64,000 nucleotides of DNA from DASRQZ01 sp964571275 (GTDB lineage: Bacteria > Myxococcota_A > Polyangia > Fen-1088): NCBI GenBank assembly GCA_964571275.1, contig CAZNCQ010000007.1, forward strand, positions 1 through 64,000, written 5' to 3'. Below the pieces are notes generated by a model, which made no database searches, was not told the origin of the DNA, and worked only from the letters and a program-made list of their open reading frames with translations. Shown one piece after another: positions 57,915 to 64,000 of this stretch. The first letter of the stretch is position 1; every line of letters starts with the position of its first letter. The position numbers were made by a program, and so were the translations under genes.

Positions 57915-60695
57915 GTGAACAGGGCTCATAACGCAAGACACGATGCGGCGGCCCGGGCAAACCTCCAGCCCGACGGAGGCGCCGAACCGTCTCATACTGT
58001 CCAGTTCTACGAGAGCGACGACGCGCTTTGCAACGTAATAGCCGACTTCGTTGCGTCCGGCTTCGTCGTCGGGGAGCCAGCCGTAATCATCGCGACGGAG
58101 CCGCATCGCCGGGCGTTGACGGCGCTCCTCGGCGCCAGGGGGATCGATGTCGAAGGCGCCCGCGCGGCGGGGCGGTTCGTGCTGCTCGATGCCGAGGAGA
58201 CCTTGTCGCGCTTCATGGTCGCTGCGGAGCCCGACGCTGGTCTCTTCGGCAGCGCGATGGGACCCCTGCTGGATCGTCTCGCGTCGGACCGTTGCGGTCG
58301 TGTCCGCGCCTACGGCGAGATGGTGGATGTGCTCTGGAGCGGCGGGAATCCGAACGCAGCGATTCGCCTCGAAGAGTTGTGGAGCGATCTCCAGAAGCAG
58401 CGTTCGTTCACGCTGCTGTGCGCGTACGCGATGGCCAGCTTCTACGATGAACCGCGCGACGTGCAGCGCATCTGCCACTCACATACCGACGTTGCCACCG
58501 AAACGGGGAGCGCTTCGCGTCGCTCGGCGGAGCGGGTGCACTCGCTGACCGTCGAGATCGCCGAACGCAGGAAGGTGGAACGCGCGCTTCGCGATTCGCT
58601 CGCGGCGCTGCAGCGCTCGGAAGCGGCGCTCCGTCGCAACGAGGAGGAGCTGCGGGACTTCGTCGAGAACGCGACGATTCCCCTGCACTGGGTGGGGCCG
58701 GACGGAACGATTCTGTGGGCAAACCAAGCCGAGCTCGATCTCCTCGGTTACGAGAGGCACGCGTACGTCGGACGTCCCGTGAGCGACTTCTACGTCGACC
58801 GCGCCGACGCGGAGACCATTCTCGCGCGTCTCGCCCATAACGAAGAGCTGCACAACCATGCGGCTCGTTTGCGCGCGAAGGACGGTTCGATCAAGCACGT
58901 CCTCATCAGCTCGAACGTCTTGTGGAAGGACGGCAAGTTCGTTCACACCCGATGCTTCACGCGCGACGTCACCGAGAAGGCGCTCGCCGAGGGCAGGCAG
59001 CAGGTCCAGCTGCAGCGAATGGAGCGCCTCAACAAGATCACCGCCGCGATCGCCGACGCGGTGTCAACCGAGCAGGTTTTCGAAGCGGTCGTGGATCAGG
59101 TGGGAGCAGCCATCGAGGCATCGAGCGCGGCGCTCTGGTTGGTGCGAGACGACAGCGCCTGTCTGGCGCGGGCCAGCGGCTATTCAGAACCAGCGAGGCG
59201 GGCGGTCGAATCGATATCGCTCGAACGAGAGGGTGCGTTTCCAGTCGCCGACTCGCTCCGGGATGGGAAACCCGTGTGGCTGACGTCCCAGGAGGATCTC
59301 GTACGCCGCTATCCTCACCTGGCGAGCTTCGCGACTCAGCGCAAGTCCTACCGCATCGCGTGCCTGCCCCTCGCGGCCGGCGACCGGACGGTGGGCGCGC
59401 TCGGATTCACGTTTGACGATCCGCGCCCGATCGATGGGGAAGAACAGAACGTATTGCTCCTGGTGGCGCGCTACGCGACCCAGGCGCTGGAGCGCCTGCG
59501 CCTCCTGGAGGCCGAGCAGAACAGCCGCGGGCGAGCCGAGCTCCTGTATGGTCTGGCGGTCGCCGCCAACAACGCCGAACGAGCGGAGGAGGTCTTCGAA
59601 GCGGCGCTGACCGCGATAGAAGGCGCTCTGCACGCGCCCCGAGCCTCGATCCTCGTGTTCGACGCGGGCGGGGTGATGCGCTTCAGGGCCTGGCACGGGT
59701 TGTCGGAGCGCTACCGGCGAGCGGTCGATGGCCACTCGCCCTGGTCACGGGAGACCCAGAATCCGCAGCCCATCGTCAGCGGCGACGTCCATACAGATCC
59801 GTCCATGGCGTCGTACCTTCCGGTGTTTCGCAGCGAGGGGATCAGATCCTTGGGGTTCATTCCGCTGGTCGCAGGCGGCCGGCTCATCGGCAAGTTCATG
59901 GTCTATTACGATCGGCCCCATGAGCTTGGTGCCCAGGAGATTGAGCTCGCCAAGGCGATCGCGAATCACGTCGCGGCTGCGATCTCGCGAGCCGCCACCA
60001 CCGCCGAGCTCCAGCAGACCGTCCGATTCAACGAGATGTTCACGGGGATTCTCGCCCATGATCTGCGCAATCCCCTGGGCGCCATCATCACGACCGCTCA
60101 CCTCGTGCTGAGCCGAAACGAAAGTGAGCGAAACGTCAGGCCCCTCACCCGTATCGTCAGGAGCGGCGAGCGCATGACGAGGATGATCGATCAACTTCTG
60201 GACTTCACCCGGATCCGCCTGCTAGGCGACATGCCCGTGGTTCCCGAATCCCTGGATCTCCGCGTCGTCGTGAAGCAGGTGATGGACGAGCTCGACGATG
60301 CGAACCCGGGCTGGATGCTCCGGCTCTCGGCTTCGGGAGACACCAAGGGTCTCTGGGACGGCGATCGCTTGTCGCAAGTGTTCTCGAACCTCGTGGCAAA
60401 TGCGCTCCAGCACGGCGAGCGGCAGCACGGCATCGAGGTCGCGATCGACGGACGCTCGAGCGACGCCGTCGCGGTGACGGTCCACAACCAGGGAATGATT
60501 CCAGTCGAGCAGCTCCCCAACCTGTTCGAACCTCTGGCGGGCAGCCACCGCAAACAGACGAAGTCGAGCGGGCTCGGCCTGGGTCTCTACATCACCCGAG
60601 AGCTCGTCAAGGCGCACGGCGGCCTCATCGAGGTGCGCTCCGATGACGTCAGCGGAACGACGTTCACGGTCTCCTTGCCGCGCACGCGGATCTGA
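57915..60695 (+). CDS. MEDS-PAS-GAF-GAF histidine kinase
   Basis: A 926-residue kinase without membrane segments. Residues about 25-195 are a MEDS (DcmR-type) sensor domain (SHTVQFYESDDALCNVIADFVASGFVVGEPAVIIAT, YGEMVDVLWSGGNPNAAIRLEELW). A coiled coil leads to a PAS domain (about 245-360), then two GAF domains (about 375-525 and 540-700). HisKA holds FTGILAHDLRNPLGAIITTAHLVL with the phospho-accepting His, and the ATPase domain holds NLVANALQHG and SSGLGLGLYITRELVKAHGG. With the KaiC-like and receiver genes on the other strand it should form one phosphorelay. The start is GTG at 57915. The 152-bp divergent gap shows no clear promoter. Confidence 0.9.
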   Translation: MNRAHNARHDAAARANLQPDGGAEPSHTVQFYESDDALCNVIADFVASGFVVGEPAVIIATEPHRRALTALLGARGIDVEGARAAGRFVLLDAEETLSRFMVAAEPDAGLFGSAMGPLLDRLASDRCGRVRAYGEMVDVLWSGGNPNAAIRLEELWSDLQKQRSFTLLCAYAMASFYDEPRDVQRICHSHTDVATETGSASRRSAERVHSLTVEIAERRKVERALRDSLAALQRSEAALRRNEEELRDFVENATIPLHWVGPDGTILWANQAELDLLGYERHAYVGRPVSDFYVDRADAETILARLAHNEELHNHAARLRAKDGSIKHVLISSNVLWKDGKFVHTRCFTRDVTEKALAEGRQQVQLQRMERLNKITAAIADAVSTEQVFEAVVDQVGAAIEASSAALWLVRDDSACLARASGYSEPARRAVESISLEREGAFPVADSLRDGKPVWLTSQEDLVRRYPHLASFATQRKSYRIACLPLAAGDRTVGALGFTFDDPRPIDGEEQNVLLLVARYATQALERLRLLEAEQNSRGRAELLYGLAVAANNAERAEEVFEAALTAIEGALHAPRASILVFDAGGVMRFRAWHGLSERYRRAVDGHSPWSRETQNPQPIVSGDVHTDPSMASYLPVFRSEGIRSLGFIPLVAGGRLIGKFMVYYDRPHELGAQEIELAKAIANHVAAAISRAATTAELQQTVRFNEMFTGILAHDLRNPLGAIITTAHLVLSRNESERNVRPLTRIVRSGERMTRMIDQLLDFTRIRLLGDMPVVPESLDLRVVVKQVMDELDDANPGWMLRLSASGDTKGLWDGDRLSQVFSNLVANALQHGERQHGIEVAIDGRSSDAVAVTVHNQGMIPVEQLPNLFEPLAGSHRKQTKSSGLGLGLYITRELVKAHGGLIEVRSDDVSGTTFTVSLPRTRI

Positions 60696-60714
60696 TCGCA
60701 GATCTGATCATGGG

Positions 60715-62748
60715 CTAAGAATCGAACCCGATCGTCCGCGCGCTGCAACGGAGCAGCGCCTCCGTATCGCGATCGAAGTGAAACGCGCGCAGGAGGTCGC
60801 CCACGTCATATGCCGGCACGCGCGCGCGGATCCGGGCCACCAACCCGCGAGCTTCGTCGCAACGGTTCACCAGCGACAGGCACTCGACCGCGATCGCCAG
60901 GATGTGCGCGTGCGCGTTGGGACGGCCGACCGCCTTGAGCGCCCAGTCGACGGCTTCCTCCGGCTCGCCGAGCCGGACGTGCGCGAGGGCGCGGGTGGCG
61001 AGCATGGCGAACTGCAACGGATCGAACGGGCTCAGCCGGCTCGAGAGGCCGGTGGCGTCGATCGCCAGGCGCGGATCGCCCGACTGACTGTGAACGAACC
61101 CCATCGTGTAGTGCCCGAGCGCGAAGTTGGGGCTCAGCTCCAAGCAGCGCTGCAACTCACCGAACGACTCGCCCTCTCTCCGGTTCAACCACAGGGCCCG
61201 GCCCATCGCCCAGTGCGCGGCGGGATCGCGATCGTCGGCGCCGACGCTCTGCGCGGCGGCCTCGAGCGCCAGCTCGACCTGGCGGCTTCGATCGGGCGTC
61301 AGGCTCAAGAACGCGTTCTGGAAGTGCGTGAACGACAGGCCCGCGTACGCCCGCGCGAACGTGGGGTCGAGCGCGAGCGCGCCGCGAAAATAGCGCTCCG
61401 CGTGCGCGTTGTCCGGCCCGGTGAATCGATACATGTGCCAGAGACCTCGGTGGTACGCCTGCCATGCGTCGAGCGACGCCGGCGGCGCCGTCGTCGCCAT
61501 CGCGCGGTGGCATTCCTCGAGCTCGATCTCGCCGGCGATCGCCGCGACGATGCGATCGACGACGTCGTCGATCACCAGGAGGGGGTCGACGGCAGTGACG
61601 TCCATCTTGTCCGTCCAGACGATGCGGGCGCTGCGCGTCTCGGCGAGCTCGGTCAGCACCGAGATCCGGCCCGCGTGGAGCCGCACCGAGCCGCTGGCGA
61701 CATAGTCGGCGTCGAGGAGGCGTCCGGCATCGAGGGCGCCGACGCCGCGCTGATCGAGGGTGTACATGGTGCCGCGGGCGATCACGAACAGCGCGCGCAG
61801 CTTGGCGAGCCGCGTGATGATGTCCTCGGTGAGCCCGTCCGCCACCCCTGATGGGCCGGCCGCTTCCATCGACACACCGTCTACGAACGGCATGACGGCG
61901 ATGGAGGCCCGGCGGCGCGCCCGGGGCTCGACGGCCGCCGGCGGCGCGCCGATCCGCGACGGCGGCGGCGCGGCCGCGGCTGCCAGCGTGACGATCCCCG
62001 GCTGCGCCGGCGCGGCGGTCACTTCGCGCGCAGCCCGGTATGCCTCGCGCAGGGGCAACCCGTCGAGACCCTGCTGCGCGAAGGAGCGGATCGTGGCCGT
62101 CAGGTGCTCTTCCGCGTCGCGCACGCGGCCGCGGAACACCAGCGCCTCGAGCATCACCTCGTGCGCGCGCTGGTCGAACGGCGCCAGCCGCAGCCACGCC
62201 CCGAGGTGGCGAAAGGTCTCGTCGCCCTCTCGCGGGGCGCGCGCCGCCAGCTCGCCCAGCACGGCGACGTGCAGCGCTCGATAACGCTGTCGCTGCGCCA
62301 CGAGCCAGCCGGCGAGCTCCGGGTTGCCGTCGACCTCGACGCCGTCGAGCAGGTCGCCGCGAAACAGGTCAGCGAGCGGCGACAGCCGCTCGGCGGCGAG
62401 CTCCGCGATCCCACCTCCAACCGCGCGCTCGATCTCGAGCGCGTCCACCCGGCAATCGGAGAGGTCGAGCGCGACCAGGTCCTGGTCCGCGCTGATCACC
62501 CGCCGGCGGTCCACGTCGTCGAGCAATCCGCGCAGCTTGCTGAGACACCACCGCAGCTCGCCGCGCGGATCGTTCGGCACGTCCCACAGCAGATCGCAGA
62601 GGCGCGAGCGCGGTACGGACCGCGCCTCGAGCGCCAGGAACGAGAGTAGCGCCCGAACCTTGCGCGACGGTGGCAACGGCACCGCCTGCCCATGCCGGCT
62701 GATGGCGACGGGACCCAACAAGCGAAGCTCGAGCCCGCCGGTCGTCAT
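60715..62748 (-). CDS. SARP/BTAD-type regulator with TolB-like and TPR regions
   Basis: A 677-residue protein. Residues 1-100 are an OmpR-like winged helix of the SARP type (LELRLLGPVAISRHGQAVPLPPSRKVRALLSFLALEARSVPRSRLCDLLWD), followed by a bacterial transcriptional-activation helical domain (about 105-245). Residues about 285-400 hold the strand-rich segment RRRASIAVMPFVDGV and GLTEDIITRLAKLRALFVIARGTMY, as in adenylate-cyclase-associated TolB-like domains. The rest (420-660) is TPR-like. It is probably a cytoplasmic activator responding to a ligand or protein. It is divergent from the ECF sigma factor across 77 bp. Confidence 0.85.
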   Translation of the reverse strand: MTTGGLELRLLGPVAISRHGQAVPLPPSRKVRALLSFLALEARSVPRSRLCDLLWDVPNDPRGELRWCLSKLRGLLDDVDRRRVISADQDLVALDLSDCRVDALEIERAVGGGIAELAAERLSPLADLFRGDLLDGVEVDGNPELAGWLVAQRQRYRALHVAVLGELAARAPREGDETFRHLGAWLRLAPFDQRAHEVMLEALVFRGRVRDAEEHLTATIRSFAQQGLDGLPLREAYRAAREVTAAPAQPGIVTLAAAAAPPPSRIGAPPAAVEPRARRRASIAVMPFVDGVSMEAAGPSGVADGLTEDIITRLAKLRALFVIARGTMYTLDQRGVGALDAGRLLDADYVASGSVRLHAGRISVLTELAETRSARIVWTDKMDVTAVDPLLVIDDVVDRIVAAIAGEIELEECHRAMATTAPPASLDAWQAYHRGLWHMYRFTGPDNAHAERYFRGALALDPTFARAYAGLSFTHFQNAFLSLTPDRSRQVELALEAAAQSVGADDRDPAAHWAMGRALWLNRREGESFGELQRCLELSPNFALGHYTMGFVHSQSGDPRLAIDATGLSSRLSPFDPLQFAMLATRALAHVRLGEPEEAVDWALKAVGRPNAHAHILAIAVECLSLVNRCDEARGLVARIRARVPAYDVGDLLRAFHFDRDTEALLRCSARTIGFDS

Positions 62749-62779
62749 CGACGTTCCCGGCGGCGTTCGTTTCCACGCG

Positions 62780-62802
62780 GGCTCCCACGCCGGCTCCCAC
62801 GC
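62780..62802. repeat. 12-bp-spaced direct repeat between regulator genes
   Basis: GGCTCCCACGC occurs at 62780-62790 and 62792-62802. SARP proteins bind direct repeats with about one-turn spacing, so this may be the binding site of the adjacent SARP for itself or the ECF sigma gene. Confidence 0.35.
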
Positions 62803-62825
62803 GCGGTCGGCAGGCTCTCCTTGTC

Positions 62826-63467
62826 ATGTCCTGTCCCAGTGAAAAGCAGACCACGGTGGCGAGCGCCGACGAGGCGATGAGCCGGTACGCCCAGGGCGAC
62901 GGGGCGTCGTTCGACGTCGTCTACGATGCCGTCGCACCGCGGCTCGAGCGCTACCTCGGCCGGCACGTGCGCGACACGGCCAGGCGCGAGGACATCATCC
63001 AGCAGACGTTCTTGCAGATGCACTGCGCGCGCGGGACGTTCGCGATCGGCGCCGAGGTGCTGCCCTGGGCGTTCGCGATCGCGCGGCGCCTCATGATCGA
63101 CGGGCATCGGGCCAGCCGGCGAGAAGCGCGTCTGGAGCTGGACGAGGACGGCGCTCGGCCTCCGCCGTCGGAGACGCCGTTCGCGGCGCGCGTGCCGAGC
63201 GGCGAGGAGGAGGTCGCGGCGCGAGAGGTCGGGACACGCCTGCTCGGCGCCTATCGCCACCTCACCGAGCCGCAGCGGGCCGCCTTCGAGCTCGTGAAGT
63301 GGGACGGCCTGTCGCACGCGCAGGCGGCAGCCGTCCTCGGCACGTCGGTCACCGGGGTCAAGCTGCGCGTGCATCGGGTCTACCTCGCGCTGAGATCGGC
63401 ACTTCCCCTCGGCCCAATAGATACGCTACGTATCGTAGCTAAATCAAGGCAAATCGGTGCTAGATAG
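62826..63467 (+). CDS. ECF-family RNA polymerase sigma factor
   Basis: A 213-residue sigma70-related factor. Region 2 is seen in DAVAPRLERYLGRHVRDTARREDIIQQTFLQMHCARG and WAFAIARRLMIDGHRASRR. Region 4 is YRHLTEPQRAAFELVKWDGLSHAQAAAVLGTSVTGVKLRVHRVYLALR. No anti-sigma gene is adjacent. It may be controlled by the SARP-like gene on the other strand or by the TetR gene downstream, because its coding end contains one of the two TetR-type palindromes. Confidence 0.88.
   Translation: MSCPSEKQTTVASADEAMSRYAQGDGASFDVVYDAVAPRLERYLGRHVRDTARREDIIQQTFLQMHCARGTFAIGAEVLPWAFAIARRLMIDGHRASRREARLELDEDGARPPPSETPFAARVPSGEEEVAAREVGTRLLGAYRHLTEPQRAAFELVKWDGLSHAQAAAVLGTSVTGVKLRVHRVYLALRSALPLGPIDTLRIVAKSRQIGAR
63422..63437. 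promoter_or_regulatory. TetR-type palindrome, copy 1
   Basis: TACGCTACGTATCGTA differs by one base from the perfect palindrome 69 bp downstream. It lies within the last codons of the ECF gene. Confidence 0.65.
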
Positions 63468-63490
63468 ACGTTTTCACGCCCTTGCACCGC

Positions 63491-63506
63491 TACGATACGT
63501 ATCGTA
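63491..63506. promoter_or_regulatory. TetR-type palindrome, copy 2
   Basis: TACGATACGTATCGTA is a perfect 16-bp palindrome ending 10 bp before the ATG of the TetR gene. Together with copy 1 it suggests autoregulation. Confidence 0.75.
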
Positions 63507-63516
63507 ACTTGTCGGG

Positions 63517-64000
63517 ATGGTGGATCCTTCGCCCCCGGCGACACCCGGCCGCCCCCGCAGCGAGCAGGCACGGCGCGCGGTGCTGGACGCCGCGCGGGCA
63601 CAGTTCGAGGAGCAGGGCTACATGGCCGCGACCATCGAGGCCATCGCCGCGCGCTCGGGCGTCGCCAAGACGACCATCTACCGTTCATGGTCCAGCCGCG
63701 CCGCGATCCTGGTCGACGTGCTGGTCGAGATGGCGAGCGCGCTCGTTCCCCCGCCCCGCGGCGGCGACCCGATGCGCGCGATGTCCGCCGAGCTTCGCGG
63801 CATCGCCGCCGCCATCAACGGTCCCATGGGCCGGCTGCTGACCTCGCTGCTCGGCGACGCGCAGGTCGAGCCACGGGTCCGCGCGGCGCTGATCGAGAGG
63901 CTCTTCCGTCCCCGTTCGCAGGCATCGGCCAGCAACATCAGCCGGGCGCAAGCGGCCGGAGCGTTGCGCTCGGACGTCCCGCCGCACGTCGCGATCGATC
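63517..64000 (+). CDS. TetR-family regulator (cut by window end)
   Basis: The first 161 residues of a TetR protein. The N-terminal helix-turn-helix is clear: RRAVLDAARAQFEEQGYMAATIEAIAARSGVAKTTIYRSWSSRAAILVDVLVEMA (about 20-75), the pattern of the AcrR group. The rest is helical ligand-binding domain (TSLLGDAQVEPRVRAALIERLFRPR). The stop lies beyond the window. Two near-identical palindromes at 63422 and 63491 precede it, so it likely represses itself and perhaps a divergent or downstream target outside the window. Confidence 0.88.
   Translation, partial: MVDPSPPATPGRPRSEQARRAVLDAARAQFEEQGYMAATIEAIAARSGVAKTTIYRSWSSRAAILVDVLVEMASALVPPPRGGDPMRAMSAELRGIAAAINGPMGRLLTSLLGDAQVEPRVRAALIERLFRPRSQASASNISRAQAAGALRSDVPPHVAID

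Noticed and set aside
1..64000. CRISPR array, rRNA or complete tRNA gene
   Set aside because: No regularly spaced repeats, rRNA-like sequence or complete cloverleaf was seen on either strand.

Overview
The window looks like part of a chromosome of a GC-rich, Gram-negative, predatory-type bacterium, most likely Myxococcota. The evidence is a short secreted protein with a MYXO-CTERM-like tail (9333-9695), many lipoproteins with Gly/Ser/Asp-rich linkers, VWFD and FG-GAP surface proteins, and many sigma54, SARP, ECF and KaiC-type regulators. No rRNA, intact tRNA, CRISPR array or insertion sequence was found.

1-6369: an amino-acid permease (cut by the window start), an ExoD-family membrane protein, a P-type ATPase homologue that has lost its catalytic motifs, and an OprB-like porin. 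Several promoters here carry a shared 16-bp GTCT-N8-AGAC palindrome.

6383-35087: the most interesting region, read here as an organosulfur scavenging island. It holds three paralogues related to the desulfinase DszB (7967-9067, 19334-20440, 32198-33280), a DszA/NtaA-type flavin monooxygenase (9713-11122), two near-twin TonB-dependent receptors, a dedicated TonB-ExbB-ExbD set, SsuBC-like transporter genes, a substrate-binding lipoprotein fused to a methyltransferase, a heterodimeric ABC exporter, a broken SsuD monooxygenase, cupins, a YghX-like hydrolase and a GST. The candidate controller is a sigma54 activator whose C-terminus is itself an SsuA-like binding domain (14081-16120). At least six transcription units start with recognisable -24/-12 promoters, and CTGCT/AGCAG dyads lie 40-110 bp upstream. 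Proposed logic: the receptors import an organosulfur compound through the dedicated TonB system, flavin monooxygenase and DszB-like enzymes release sulfite, the hydrolase, GST and aldolase process the carbon skeleton, and the exporter may remove the desulfurised product. The substrate is unknown.

35088-47538: decayed sequence, a SWIM-SNF2 helicase, a frameshifted Cys-rich lipoprotein, an unrecognised 332-residue protein, two large surface lipoproteins, an SDR-like protein, and a nucleotidyltransferase with a small overlapping partner.

47607-53999: two small lipoproteins; a monooxygenase-like protein with a methyltransferase and a convergent AAA/winged-helix regulator; and a MarR regulator fused to a beta-helical domain, divergent from a stand-alone copy of a similar domain across a perfect 21-bp palindrome.

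54054-64000: signalling genes. These are a split aerotaxis-like PAS/MCP pair, a response regulator overlapping a tandem KaiC ATPase, a large MEDS-PAS-GAF histidine kinase, a SARP/TPR regulator, an ECF sigma factor, and a TetR regulator cut by the window end with two near-identical palindromic operators.
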